Assembly (NCBI GenBank): GCA_036825195.1
Contig: DAISYQ010000009.1
Coordinates: 1-64,000 of the forward strand
DNA from: UBA2210 sp036825195
GTDB taxonomy: Bacteria > Desulfobacterota > Syntrophia > Syntrophales > UBA2210
Reading direction: 5' to 3'
DNA length: 64,000 nt
Shown here: positions 8,041 through 17,299 of the stretch, one piece after another
Position numbering within the stretch: the stretch's first letter is position 1
Layout: the number at the start of each line of letters is the position of its first letter
Translations under genes and position numbers: made by a program
The notes under the pieces: model-generated
What the model saw: the letters and a program-made list of their open reading frames with translations, nothing else
The model's database searches: none
Told to the model about the DNA's origin: nothing

Positions 8041-8925
8041 CTACCCCCTTGCCGCCAGTGCCTCCGTACCACCTACGATATCCATCAGTTCCGCAGTAAT
8101 AGCCGCCTGCCGTGCCCGGTTAAACTGCTGGGTGAGGTGCTGTAACATTTCTTCACAGTTACTCGTTGCGTTGTCCATCGCGACCATCCTGGCGCCGTGC
8201 TCTCCGGCCGAAGTCTCCAGCAGTCCCCTGTAGATCAGTACCCTCAAATACATGGGGATGATATGGGCAAGGAGTTCTTCTTCGGATGGCTCATAAATGT
8301 AATCCACGGTATCCCCGGACTCATGATCCTCTTCGGTTGAATCGACGGATGCCGCGGGGAGCAGACGGACGATGGTAGATCTCTGCGAGCTTACGTTCCT
8401 GAATTCATTATAGCAGAGATACAGCTCATCATATTCCTCGGCGATAAAGGGGGTAATAACCTCTTCGGCAATGTGCGATGCCAGACTGATATCAAAACGA
8501 TTCAACTGGTCGATATGTTCGCCCATTATGGGTACCTTCTTTTTGAAGGAATCCCTTCCCTTCTTGCCGACGGTGATCAACGACACATTCTTCCCCTCTG
8601 CCGTTTTCCCTTTTATGAATTTATCGACTTCTTTTATGATATTCGTATTAAATCCACCGCACAGGCCTCTGTCAGAGGTCATAAGAATCAGCCTGATCCT
8701 ACCGGAATCACGCACGGCAAGCAGAGGATTCGAGGTCGATATGACCCTCCCGGCCAGGCTACTGAACACATCCATCAGCTTGCCTGCGTAGGGCCTGAAG
8801 TTTTCCATCTTCACCTGTGCCGCCTTCAGCTTCGACGCCGCCACCATATTCATGGCCCTGGTGATCTGTCGGGTCTTATCGACGGCGATAGATTGTCTCT
8901 TAATATCCTTTAGCGATGCGCCCAT
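8041..8925 (-). CDS. atpG: F1 ATP synthase gamma subunit
   Basis: 294 residues, the rotating central shaft. N-terminal MGASLKDIKRQSIAV and TRAMNMVAASKLKAAQ and the C-terminal ITAELMDIVGGTEAL form the coiled coil that fits inside the alpha3beta3 ring; TSDRGLCGGFNTNI is the conserved central Rossmann-like part. The start is ATG 8925, with GGGGAG about 10 nt upstream; a TTG six bases earlier is less likely. Between atpA and atpD as usual. Confidence 0.96.
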   Translation of the reverse strand: MGASLKDIKRQSIAVDKTRQITRAMNMVAASKLKAAQVKMENFRPYAGKLMDVFSSLAGRVISTSNPLLAVRDSGRIRLILMTSDRGLCGGFNTNIIKEVDKFIKGKTAEGKNVSLITVGKKGRDSFKKKVPIMGEHIDQLNRFDISLASHIAEEVITPFIAEEYDELYLCYNEFRNVSSQRSTIVRLLPAASVDSTEEDHESGDTVDYIYEPSEEELLAHIIPMYLRVLIYRGLLETSAGEHGARMVAMDNATSNCEEMLQHLTQQFNRARQAAITAELMDIVGGTEALAARG

Positions 8926-8984
8926 TAACAACCACTCCCCTGTACCATCTCCTGATTACACAACCGTACTCAGATTCTGTCTCT

Positions 8985-10499
8985 CTACTCGGAGGCAAAT
9001 ACCGAATCAAATTCCGTCAACATCTCTTTTATCTTTTTGTCCAGTTCAGGGTTGAGTTCCTGTTTCTCATCTATCTCACTCATAATATCCGGATATTTGG
9101 TTCCCACGAATCCCAGGAGTTCCTTCTCATAACTTTTGAGGCGTTCCACGGGATATTTATCCACAAATCCCCTGACTCCCGCATAGAGAACCACCACCTC
9201 CTGGGACAGTGACATGGGCTGATACTGGGGCTGTTTCAGAATCTCAACGAGTCTGACTCCCCGATCCAGCTGTGCCTGGGTCGCCTTGTCGAGGTCGCTT
9301 CCGAACTGCGAAAATGATGCAAGCTCTCGGTACTGCGCAAGGTCGAGCTTCAAGGTGCCGGCAACCTGCTTCATGGCCTTCACCTGTGCCGCCCCACCGA
9401 CACGGGAAACCGATATACCGACGTTGATTGCGGGTCTGACTCCGGCATAGAAGAGGTCCGGCTCAAGGAAAACCTGCCCATCGGTAATGGAGATCACATT
9501 CGTGGGAATGAATGCGGAGACGTCGCCGGCCTGGGTCTCGATGATGGGAAGGGCCGTGAGAGAACCACCGCCCAACTCCTTGCTCACCCTGGCGGCACGT
9601 TCCAGCAGCCGTGAGTGGTTATAGAAGATATCTCCGGGGTATGCCTCACGCCCCGGGGGCCGTCTCAGGAGGAGCGATATCTGCCGGTAGGCCACGGCCT
9701 GTTTGGATAGATCGTCGTAGATGATCAGGGCGTCCTGACCTCTGTCCCTGAAGTATTCACCGATGCTGCATCCGGCAAAGGCGGCTATGTACTGCAACGT
9801 CCCCGGGTCGCTCGCGCAGGCAGAAACGACGCAGGTATAATCCATGGCCTCGTGTTTTCTCAAGGCCTCGACCACCTGTGCCACGGTTGATTTCTTCTGT
9901 CCGATGGCGACATAGATACACTTGATACCGGTATTCTTCTGCCTGATGATGGTATCGATACAGATTGCCGTCTTCCCGATCTGTCGATCTCCAATTACCA
10001 GTTCCCGCTGCCCTCTTCCGATGGGTGTCATGGCATCGATGGCCTTGAGTCCCGTATAGATCGGCTGATTGACCGGCTGTCTCTGGATCACACCGGGTGC
10101 GACAACCTCTATTCTGCTGTAGGTATCCGTCTCTATGGGTCCCTTTCCATCCAGAGGAGCTCCCGTGGCATCGATAACGCGTCCCAAAACCGCCTCTCCG
10201 ACCGGGATCTGCGCGATCTTGCCCGTCCTCTTGACCACATCGCCCTCTTTGATATGTATATCTTCACCCAGGATAGCCACACCGACGTTGTCCCGTTCAA
10301 GGTTGAGCACCATTCCCAATATGCCACCGGGGAACTCGAGCAGTTCCATAGCCATGGCATTTTCCACGCCATACACTCTGGCGATACCATCACCTACCGA
10401 CAGGACGGTACCTGTCTCACTGACATCCAGTTTTTTCTCATAATCCTTGATCTGCTTGGAAATTACCTGTGTTATTTCCTCTGCCCTGATTGCATCCAT
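8985..10499 (-). CDS. atpA: F1 ATP synthase alpha subunit
   Basis: 504 residues, full length. Contains the non-catalytic nucleotide site P-loop GDRQIGKTAICIDT, the VGDGIARVYG beta-barrel start, and LLLRRPPGREAYPGDIFY with the arginine-finger region downstream (PAINVGISVSRVGGAAQ). With beta it forms the alpha3beta3 hexamer on the cytoplasmic side. Only 3 nt separate it from the atpH stop, so the genes are translationally close. Confidence 0.97.
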   Translation of the reverse strand: MDAIRAEEITQVISKQIKDYEKKLDVSETGTVLSVGDGIARVYGVENAMAMELLEFPGGILGMVLNLERDNVGVAILGEDIHIKEGDVVKRTGKIAQIPVGEAVLGRVIDATGAPLDGKGPIETDTYSRIEVVAPGVIQRQPVNQPIYTGLKAIDAMTPIGRGQRELVIGDRQIGKTAICIDTIIRQKNTGIKCIYVAIGQKKSTVAQVVEALRKHEAMDYTCVVSACASDPGTLQYIAAFAGCSIGEYFRDRGQDALIIYDDLSKQAVAYRQISLLLRRPPGREAYPGDIFYNHSRLLERAARVSKELGGGSLTALPIIETQAGDVSAFIPTNVISITDGQVFLEPDLFYAGVRPAINVGISVSRVGGAAQVKAMKQVAGTLKLDLAQYRELASFSQFGSDLDKATQAQLDRGVRLVEILKQPQYQPMSLSQEVVVLYAGVRGFVDKYPVERLKSYEKELLGFVGTKYPDIMSEIDEKQELNPELDKKIKEMLTEFDSVFASE

Positions 10500-10502
10500 C
10501 CC

Positions 10503-11048
10503 TTACATATCCTCCTTTATGAGTTCCCTTATGCTGTCCAGTTGAGCTCGAACGCTGCCATCGTACAGAGTATCGCCGACTCCTATTACAATACCACCCA
10601 GCAGTGATGGATCTTCTTCAACAATCATCTCAACGTTCTTTCCGGTCATGCCTTCCATCTGTTCCTTAATCCTTGCAAACAGATTCTCTGACAGCGGGAA
10701 TGCCGTTTTTACGTCAACCCGTACATTGTTCAAGACTTCATCCATATATTTCCTATAACACGTTTCGATCTGTTTCAGGGCATCGATTCTTCTCTTGTCA
10801 ACCAGCAACTTCAGAAAATTAGATGTAGTGCCCGACATCTTGATCTTTTCCAGGATATTTCCCATAACGGCCGCCTTATCGGAGCTGTCAAATACTGGAT
10901 TGGCAAAAAACTCAGCCAAGTCCGCACTCTGTGCCAACAGAGCGGAGAATTCTTTCAACTCGCCGTATATGACCTCTATGGTGCCTTCCTCACGTGCTAT
11001 TTCAAACAGGGCCTTGGCATACCTTTTCGCAATATCGCTTCCAATCAA
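10503..11048 (-). CDS. atpH: F1 ATP synthase delta subunit
   Basis: 181 residues. The N-terminal helical domain (IAKRYAKALFEIAREEG) binds the alpha N-termini, and the C-terminal part with DPSLLGGIVIGVGDTLYDGSV contacts the b stalk. It caps F1 and links it to the peripheral stalk. It overlaps the end of atpF by 4 bp (ATGA at 11048-11045), suggesting translational coupling. Confidence 0.95.
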   Translation of the reverse strand: MIGSDIAKRYAKALFEIAREEGTIEVIYGELKEFSALLAQSADLAEFFANPVFDSSDKAAVMGNILEKIKMSGTTSNFLKLLVDKRRIDALKQIETCYRKYMDEVLNNVRVDVKTAFPLSENLFARIKEQMEGMTGKNVEMIVEEDPSLLGGIVIGVGDTLYDGSVRAQLDSIRELIKEDM

Positions 11049-11608
11049 TTTCGGCTCACCATCCTATCTAAGAAATCGTTAACCATATTCTCATGATCTT
11101 TTTCTTCAATGTTCTTCTTCAAGATCTCTTCCGCCATCGTAACCGAAAGTTCCGTAGCTTCCGATCTGAGTTGCTTAAGAATCCTTTTGAATTCCTGATC
11201 CATCCCGGTCTGAGCATCTTCCTTTATTTTCTCAGCGGCCCTTTTCGCTTCCTCAATAATCTTTTCTTTCTCGGCGAGCCCCTGTGCCTTTATCATATCG
11301 GCAATTTCCTGTATCTCCGCCGTTGCCTTATCCAGCCGTTCCGAATGTTCTCTGAGTCTCTTTTCCGCCTTTTCTCTTGCCGAAGCTGCCTCCTCCAGCG
11401 AAGCCTTTATGGATTCACGACCACCGACAAAGAAATTCCTGATAGCCTTCGCTGAAAGTTTGTAAAGAACAACGGCCAGTACGGTAAAGTTGAGTATTCT
11501 CCATCCTAGATTGATCAAACTCCCCTCGGCCGATTCTCCACCACCCGACGCATAAGCGAACAGGGGAATCAGGGTAAGAGCCAGAACGGTAAGAAGAAAT
11601 CGTATCAT
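11045..11608 (-). CDS. atpF: F0 ATP synthase b subunit
   Basis: 187 residues with two N-terminal hydrophobic stretches: residues 1-20 look like a cleavable signal (LTVLALTLIPLFAYASGGG) and residues 30-50 form the membrane anchor. A long charged coiled coil follows (EAASAREKAEKRLREHSERLDKA), ending in DFLDRMVSR. It is one arm of the peripheral stalk. It overlaps the b' gene by 4 bp at its start and atpH by 4 bp at its end. A signal-like extension before the anchor is seen in other deltaproteobacterial b subunits. Confidence 0.93.
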   Translation of the reverse strand: MIRFLLTVLALTLIPLFAYASGGGESAEGSLINLGWRILNFTVLAVVLYKLSAKAIRNFFVGGRESIKASLEEAASAREKAEKRLREHSERLDKATAEIQEIADMIKAQGLAEKEKIIEEAKRAAEKIKEDAQTGMDQEFKRILKQLRSEATELSVTMAEEILKKNIEEKDHENMVNDFLDRMVSRN

Positions 11609-12033
11609 TGAACACCCCTTCCCAGTATCTTTTCAGAAATATCTCCAGCTATCGTACGTGTTTGATCCCGTAGAGTTTCCCTTGCTTCATCCGCTTCTTT
11701 CTGCATCGTATCCTTAAAATTTTCCATACTTTTCGAGATCTCATCCTTCACCTTGTCAAGTATCTCTTTGGCCTGTCCCGTTCCCTCCCCCTTGATGGTG
11801 TTTCTCTGACCCGTTGCTTCCATCCGTGCCTGGTGCATCTTCTCCTCATACTGAGCAGACTTACTTTCGATAGCCTCATCGAGAGATCGAATCTCTTCCT
11901 TTGATTCTTCGATCTTTTTATTTCTTTTTTCGATGATTTTTAAAACAGGCTTATAAAGGAGAAAATTGAGAATAAGAATTAACACGAGGAAATTGGCCAT
12001 CTGGACCCAGACTGTATAATTCAGTTCTACCAT
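11605..12033 (-). CDS. atpF': F0 ATP synthase b' subunit (second stalk subunit)
   Basis: 142 residues: one N-terminal membrane helix (VQMANFLVLILILNFLLYKP), then a coiled coil (KIIEKRNKKIEESKEEIRS) and the C-terminal TIAGDISEKILGRG. The presence of both b and b' predicts a heterodimeric peripheral stalk, as in photosynthetic bacteria and many Desulfobacterota. It is the first gene of the operon; AAGGAG lies 12 nt upstream of ATG 12033. The genes for the a and c subunits are not in this window and must be elsewhere. Confidence 0.93.
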   Translation of the reverse strand: MVELNYTVWVQMANFLVLILILNFLLYKPVLKIIEKRNKKIEESKEEIRSLDEAIESKSAQYEEKMHQARMEATGQRNTIKGEGTGQAKEILDKVKDEISKSMENFKDTMQKEADEARETLRDQTRTIAGDISEKILGRGVQ

Positions 12034-12139
12034 AACTACCCGCCACTCCTTGAGCTACAGCACTATATTTGAAATGTATGATGAGTAAAAGCATTGAAAA
12101 GAAAAAATTTTATTGAAGCCCCTGTTGAAAATCGCAAAG

Positions 12140-12168
12140 TACTAACCATAACTCAATAGCCTTGTCAA
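12140..12168 (-). promoter_or_regulatory. Possible promoter of the atp operon
   Basis: On the minus strand a perfect TTGACA (12168-12163) is followed after 17 bp by a poor -10 (TTAGTA, 12145-12140; TAGTAC with an 18-bp spacer is the alternative). It would give a leader of about 100 nt before atpF'. The -35 element is convincing and the -10 is weak. Confidence 0.4.
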
Positions 12169-12267
12169 GTTTTTTTTGACCGTTAGTCAGAAAAAAACCG
12201 CGATTCTCACTCCGATGAAGACCTTTGATAGAAAAGAGAAAAAACCTGTTATTCTGACATGGTAGGC

Positions 12268-12304
12268 TAAAAATAAAAACCGGTTACGGGGACACCCGCA
12301 GCCG
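12268..12304 (-). terminator. Probable terminator of the mre-rodA-bactofilin operon
   Basis: On the minus strand a GC-rich hairpin (12304-12281; CGGCTGCGGG pairing with CCCGTAACCG with one mismatch and one wobble) runs into GTTTTTATTTTT (12279-12268). It lies about 40 nt after the bactofilin stop. Confidence 0.6.
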
Positions 12305-12344
12305 TCCATTTTATCCCTCATATGAATTAGTTGGAGGTTCTTCG

Positions 12345-12728
12345 TTATTCGTCTGTTGCAATCACGACATGGTCTCCCTTATCGGCATCCAACATCCTGC
12401 ATGTACCATCAATGACGGCGCCCTCTTTCACCACAAGATTCGACGTCTTCATATTGCCCAGTAGTTTTCCTGTGGATGAAATCTCTGTCTTTCCCTTGAT
12501 ATCGAGGTTTCCTCTCACTTCACCGGATATGACGATACTGTCAACCGCGATATCTGCTTCGACACAGGCGCCTTCCCCGATGATCAATGTTCCGCTCCCC
12601 AATGCTTCGCCCTTGAACTCGCCATCGATCCTCACCAATCCATTCAGGACAAGCTTTCCGTTGAATTCCGCTCCTCTTCCTAAAAAAGCCATTATTTCCC
12701 CATTGTTGTCTTTCTTTTTGGTCATCAT
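12345..12728 (-). CDS. Bactofilin (polymer-forming cytoskeletal protein)
   Basis: 127 residues. The central bactofilin domain shows the repeating short beta-strands of a right-handed beta-helix: FLGRGAEFNGKLVLNGLVRI, GEFKGEALGSGTLIIGEGA, VEADIAVDSIVISGEVRGN, IKGKTEISSTGKLLGN. Bactofilins polymerise without nucleotide and localise cell-wall enzymes or stalk and polar structures. ATG 12728 follows GAGGAG at 7 nt. It is the last gene behind rodA (58-bp gap), so it is probably part of the cell-elongation operon. Confidence 0.9.
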   Translation of the reverse strand: MMTKKKDNNGEIMAFLGRGAEFNGKLVLNGLVRIDGEFKGEALGSGTLIIGEGACVEADIAVDSIVISGEVRGNLDIKGKTEISSTGKLLGNMKTSNLVVKEGAVIDGTCRMLDADKGDHVVIATDE

Positions 12729-12786
12729 TTGAGATCTCCTCTCAGAGTTCCTCTCCACATGAGTGCCTTCGGAACTCGTAAAACGG

Positions 12787-13890
12787 TCACGATTGAAGGA
12801 TAAACCTCCTCATACTCACATTCATGAGTAATCCAGCCCCTATCATCAGAACCATCATTGAAGAACCACCGTAGCTGAAAAAGGGGAGGGGTATACCCAC
12901 AACAGGGAAGATACCGATAACCATGCCGACATTGATAAATATGCCCCAGAAGACAAATAGCGTCACTCCAAAGGACAGCAACGCCCCGGGTAAGTCCCTG
13001 GAATATCGTGTAATCTGAAGTCCCCAGAGTATCAAGAGAAGAAAGAGGAACATCAGGACACAGACCCCTCCAAATCCCCATTCTTCCGCAAAGACGGAAA
13101 AGGCGAAGTCCGTCTGTTGCTCGGGCAAAAATCTCAGTTGTGTCTGAGTTCCCCTCAGGAATCCCTTGCCCAAGATACCGCCGGACCCGATTGCGATAAT
13201 GGATTGTATGATATGATACCCTGCTCCGAGGGGATCCCTTTCAGGGTTCAGAAAGGTAAGAATCCTTTCTCTCTGATAATCCTTCAGAAGAAACCAGCAC
13301 AGCGGAGCTAATATCATACCGCTTAGGGAAAAGTATATCAGAAACTTTCTGCCCACTCCGACAAAAACCGCCATGGAACAAAACAGGATCATCAGAAACA
13401 GTGCGGTACCCAGATCCGGTTGCCGGGCTATCATAAAAAATGGCACTCCAACGATTGCCAGAAGGGTTATAATATTACCGAAATGATACCCTTTCTCTAT
13501 GTTATCATTAAAGTACCTCACCAGAACAATGATAGTGGACAGCTTCATCAATTCCGACGGTTGAAAGGAAAATCCATACAGAATCAACCATCTCTGGGAT
13601 CCATGGGTAATATTCCCGTAAAAAAAGACCAGCATCAGGAGAGAAAGCGTGACCACATAGATCACATAGGCATTCCGTATGATGAAATGATAATCGATGC
13701 TGAAGGTGACAACCATTACAAAAAGTCCCAGCAAGACCCAGTATATCTGTTTTATATAGAAAGGTTCTCCTCCCGAGTTTAAGTTATAACCGGCACTATA
13801 GAGATTCACAATGCCTATACCGCTTATCAGAAGCACCAGCCCCAGAAGGACCCAATCAAAATTGGCCAATAATCTGCGATCAATCTTCAC
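12787..13890 (-). CDS. rodA: Peptidoglycan glycosyltransferase RodA
   Basis: 367 residues, ten or so membrane helices, SEDS family. Visible motifs: GSQRWLILYGFSFQPSELMK, RQPDLGTALFLMILF, the FLPEQQTDFAFSVFAEEWGF loop, and GIPLPFFSYGGSSMM near the C-terminus. It polymerises lipid II glycan strands during lateral wall growth with its partner PBP2. The ATG overlaps the mrdA stop by 4 bp, consistent with coupled synthesis of the partners. Confidence 0.95.
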   Translation of the reverse strand: MKIDRRLLANFDWVLLGLVLLISGIGIVNLYSAGYNLNSGGEPFYIKQIYWVLLGLFVMVVTFSIDYHFIIRNAYVIYVVTLSLLMLVFFYGNITHGSQRWLILYGFSFQPSELMKLSTIIVLVRYFNDNIEKGYHFGNIITLLAIVGVPFFMIARQPDLGTALFLMILFCSMAVFVGVGRKFLIYFSLSGMILAPLCWFLLKDYQRERILTFLNPERDPLGAGYHIIQSIIAIGSGGILGKGFLRGTQTQLRFLPEQQTDFAFSVFAEEWGFGGVCVLMFLFLLLILWGLQITRYSRDLPGALLSFGVTLFVFWGIFINVGMVIGIFPVVGIPLPFFSYGGSSMMVLMIGAGLLMNVSMRRFILQS

Positions 13891-15728
13891 ATCTTCTGCC
13901 CGTTTCGCTTGAGATTAAAATATCCGTCAACAATCCTCCGCGCGATGGGACCGGAAACGGATCCACCATGTCCCCCATGCTCCACAACAACCAGGACCGC
14001 CATGACGGGATCTTTGTACGGCGCAAAACAGACAAAGAGGGCATGATCTCTGAATTTGTACGGTATCATCTCATCGTTTTCATCTTCTCCCATGCTTATA
14101 ACCTGCGCCGTACCCGTCTTCCCGCATACATCCTGTTCAGCTCTCTTCAATAGACCACCCGTTCCGTGAGGTTCATTGACCGCTCCCCACAGGGCATACC
14201 GTAATATATCGATATTCTTTTTACTCACCGGGAGATATTTCTCTATTTCGGGAGGAAATTCTCTGACCGTCTGTTTGTCGGCTGTCTCAATCCTGCGTAT
14301 TAGCAGTGGCTTATACAGAATGCCACCATTGGCTATGGCGCAATAGGCCCGTAGGAGTTGCATGGGTGTTACGAGGATAAATCCCTGCCCTATGGACAGT
14401 GAGGTCGTTTCACCTTTCTGCCAGGATTCCCCGTATCTTTTCAGCTTCCATCTTTTTGTAGGAACCAATCCCCTTTTTTCACCCGGCAGAGGGATATCGG
14501 TTGTATATCCAAAACCAAACTTTTCGGCATATTCCGCCAGTTTATCAACGCCAAGCATCTCTCCCAGATGATAGAAATAGACATCACACGACTCTACGAT
14601 GGCACGGTGTAAATCTATTGAGCCGTGGCCATCCTTTTTCCAGCACCTGAAAACCCTATCCCCCATTCTGAATGTCCCGTCGCAGAATATCTTTGTCTTC
14701 TCCGTTATCAGTCCCTCCTCAAGCGCCGCGGCCGCAACCAGCAGTTTATAGGTGGAGCCGGGAGGGTATTGCCCCGAAACAGCCCTGTTTTGTAGAGGGC
14801 ACAGGGGATTCGCCATCAGTTCTTTCCACTTCTCTCCCGATATTCCACGGTTAAAGAGGTTCGGTTCGAAGGACGGTTTGTTGATCAGCGCCATAACGGA
14901 ACCGGTGCTTGGGTTCATAACGATCGCCGTTCCCGCCTTCTCTTGAAAGGCATCCCAACAAATCTTCTGAAGATCGGCATCAATGGTAAGGAGTACATTA
15001 TTTCCGGAAACGGGTCTTGTCCTTCCCAGCACATTGAGTCTTCTTCCGGCGGCATCTACCTCTGTCTGTTCTCCCCCCCTTTCACCCTTGAGGTATCCAT
15101 CCAGATATTGCTCTATCCCGTACTTTCCGACTATATCATCCGATCTGTAGCCCAAGTAGGCATCCCCGCTCAACTCGGAGGCACTTATCTCTCCGACATA
15201 CCCAAGGATATGAGCCATCATTTCCCCGTGGATATATTCTCTGATCGGGACTACATCGACCACCACACCCGGCAGATCCATGGAGTGCGTCTCTACAATG
15301 GCCAGCTTATCCCTCTCTATATTTCTAACGATCTTGACAGGAATAAAAGGTTTACCGGATTTTAAAGAACCGTTTCCACAGGATATTGAGGATTTATCCC
15401 AACCACAAAGACGTGCCAACCTACCGATCACATCTCCTGTGTTCTTGGCTGCCTCCGGAATGACAGATATATCAAAAGAGGATTGATTGTCCACCAGGAT
15501 ACTTCCATGGGTGTCCATGATCAATCCCCTCAGAGGTTTTATCTCCCGGATGCGAATTCGGTTGTTCTCGGACCGTTGTCTCAGGGTATCTCCTTTAACA
15601 ACCTGGAGATACCAAAGCCTTGAGATCAGGATAAAAAAGGCAAGAAAGACCAGCCAGATAATCAGTCGGATTTTTTCCCTGAATACTCCCGGATCATAGT
15701 TAGTCAGATGATCTTGCTTCCCAAACAT
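13887..15728 (-). CDS. mrdA: Penicillin-binding protein 2 (transpeptidase of the elongasome)
   Basis: 613 residues. One N-terminal membrane helix (IIWLVFLAFFILISRLWYLQ), a pedestal domain, then the transpeptidase domain with the active-site SxxK in YPPGSTYKLLVAAA, the second motif SCD in ESCDVYFYHLG, and KTGTAQV. It cross-links peptidoglycan in the periplasm together with RodA. The start overlaps the end of mreD by 29 bp, and the stop overlaps rodA. Confidence 0.95.
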   Translation of the reverse strand: MFGKQDHLTNYDPGVFREKIRLIIWLVFLAFFILISRLWYLQVVKGDTLRQRSENNRIRIREIKPLRGLIMDTHGSILVDNQSSFDISVIPEAAKNTGDVIGRLARLCGWDKSSISCGNGSLKSGKPFIPVKIVRNIERDKLAIVETHSMDLPGVVVDVVPIREYIHGEMMAHILGYVGEISASELSGDAYLGYRSDDIVGKYGIEQYLDGYLKGERGGEQTEVDAAGRRLNVLGRTRPVSGNNVLLTIDADLQKICWDAFQEKAGTAIVMNPSTGSVMALINKPSFEPNLFNRGISGEKWKELMANPLCPLQNRAVSGQYPPGSTYKLLVAAAALEEGLITEKTKIFCDGTFRMGDRVFRCWKKDGHGSIDLHRAIVESCDVYFYHLGEMLGVDKLAEYAEKFGFGYTTDIPLPGEKRGLVPTKRWKLKRYGESWQKGETTSLSIGQGFILVTPMQLLRAYCAIANGGILYKPLLIRRIETADKQTVREFPPEIEKYLPVSKKNIDILRYALWGAVNEPHGTGGLLKRAEQDVCGKTGTAQVISMGEDENDEMIPYKFRDHALFVCFAPYKDPVMAVLVVVEHGGHGGSVSGPIARRIVDGYFNLKRNGQKM

Positions 15729-16206
15729 TCAGCAAACCCTCAATATGATAAAACAGGACAAAAAAGGCAGGTGCGGATACACAGGTTACCAAAGCCTGAA
15801 AAAACGAGACACTCACGATATCATAAAACACGTTGATACCGTATAAGAACTCATACATCAACACGATTAACAGTTTACCGAGGAGGGCACAGAGAAACGT
15901 GAAGCCAATGGCGAAGATCATCCCCCCGGCATATACCTTGAGTGAAACCGCTTTTGAGATAAAAAATATGAGCATGTAATTCAGCACAAAGAAACCCGGC
16001 ATGACACCGGTAATACAGTCCAAGAAAAATCCGATGACAAAAGACAGTATCCCGCCCCGGACAATGTTCAGGTAAAGGCCCGCATACACAACCAGTATCA
16101 ATGATATTTCCAGACCAGCCTTTCCGAAGAACAGTATGTCAAAGACGGTTACCTGAATGGTAAGCACAAGCAGTGAAAAAAACGGTAACAGGAGATAATA
16201 TGTCAT
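15700..16206 (-). CDS. mreD: Rod-shape protein MreD
   Basis: 168 residues, about five membrane helices and little else, as usual for MreD (for example LLPFFSLLVLTIQVTVFDILF and GGILSFVIGFFLDCITG). It connects MreC and the cytoplasmic MreB filament to PBP2/RodA. The sequence is weakly conserved, so the call rests partly on its place between mreC (4-bp overlap) and mrdA (29-bp overlap). Confidence 0.9.
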   Translation of the reverse strand: MTYYLLLPFFSLLVLTIQVTVFDILFFGKAGLEISLILVVYAGLYLNIVRGGILSFVIGFFLDCITGVMPGFFVLNYMLIFFISKAVSLKVYAGGMIFAIGFTFLCALLGKLLIVLMYEFLYGINVFYDIVSVSFFQALVTCVSAPAFFVLFYHIEGLLNVWEARSSD

Positions 16207-17030
16207 CTGTCACCCTCCGCTTCCTTTACGATAACCAAGACCTCCTCCAGTTTGGCAACATCAAACGCCGGAGTCACCCTGATTCTCTGGAATAAAGCGG
16301 GCTCTTCTTTATCAACGAAGACAACTCTCCCGAGGACCAGCCCTTTGGGAAAGACTCCGGCGAGTCCGGAAGAGATGACAACATCTCCCTCCTTTACATC
16401 CTCTGATCTCTGGACATATTTCAATTCACACCCGGAGCGGCCATACCCCTGGAGTACCCCCTGACTCCTATTTCTCTGAACGAGGGCATCAATACTACTG
16501 TTATAATCCACAAGAAGAAGGACTTTTGATGCATTCCATGAAACCTCTATTACCCTTCCCACTACCCCGCCTGCAGCGATTACAGGAAAGTTGGTCTCTA
16601 TCCCGTCGGCAGTTCCTCGATCGATCAGGACCGTTCTGAACACGGAAAGCCTGTTCCGCCCCACCACCCGGGCGGCGACTGTCGGGTACTTCATGGTATC
16701 CTTAATAGTTATGAGTTGTCTTAATCGCATACATTCAAGAGATATCTCACGATATTCGTTTATCTCCTGCATCAAAGACGCAACTTTTGCATTCAGGTCT
16801 CTGGTTTCGCTTTCCAGTCCTACCAGCAGCACATACCTTCCCCATGCTCCCCCGATTGAGTTGAAAACCGAACCGATTGCGTGCTCCAGAGGCACGACCA
16901 TCTCCAACACAATCTTTTTGAAGAACCCTGGTTTTCCCGGTGATTTGAAATTCAGTGAAAAAAGTATCAGGGAGATAATGACAAGGACAAGAGTTGCAAT
17001 AATCGTTGGATATTTTTTAGGAGATGTCAT
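16203..17030 (-). CDS. mreC: Rod-shape protein MreC
   Basis: 275 residues: one N-terminal membrane helix (PTIIATLVLVIISLILFSLN), a coiled coil (ETRDLNAKVASLMQEINEY), then the periplasmic beta-barrel domains with VAARVVGRNRLSVFRTVLID, GVVGRVIEVSWNASKVLLL and VISSGLAGVFPKGLVLGRV. It scaffolds PBP2/RodA in the periplasm. About 270 bp separate it from the mreB stop, with no gene between. Confidence 0.95.
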   Translation of the reverse strand: MTSPKKYPTIIATLVLVIISLILFSLNFKSPGKPGFFKKIVLEMVVPLEHAIGSVFNSIGGAWGRYVLLVGLESETRDLNAKVASLMQEINEYREISLECMRLRQLITIKDTMKYPTVAARVVGRNRLSVFRTVLIDRGTADGIETNFPVIAAGGVVGRVIEVSWNASKVLLLVDYNSSIDALVQRNRSQGVLQGYGRSGCELKYVQRSEDVKEGDVVISSGLAGVFPKGLVLGRVVFVDKEEPALFQRIRVTPAFDVAKLEEVLVIVKEAEGDR

Positions 17031-17299
17031 CTCTTGTCCTAAGCAGCACTACTACATTCCGAATGCCTCGAAGGGCCATCGGAACAAAAAGAAAACAGAA
17101 AAGAAAGAAGGGCCTCATGCCGATCAGTGTGTGCCTTTACAGTTTTCGGATCTTCGTGATTGAATGTTTGCGGTTTCTTCTTTGAGCCATCGCCGAGGAT
17201 AGAATCCATATGTAACGGTATTCACAAGATCAGCAGACGAAAAATACCTCGACGTATCGGGGGAAGTCAGGGATCATGATAAGTCTGAATCGTTGATGC

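Larger units (their letters stand above)
12034..12344. other. Intergenic region: atp promoter region and rod-cluster terminator
   Basis: Holds the minus-strand leader of the atp operon (12034-12170) and, further right, the terminator of the bactofilin gene (12268-12304). The 12180-12265 stretch is rich in A/T runs, with no coding signal or structured RNA that I can recognise. Confidence 0.6.
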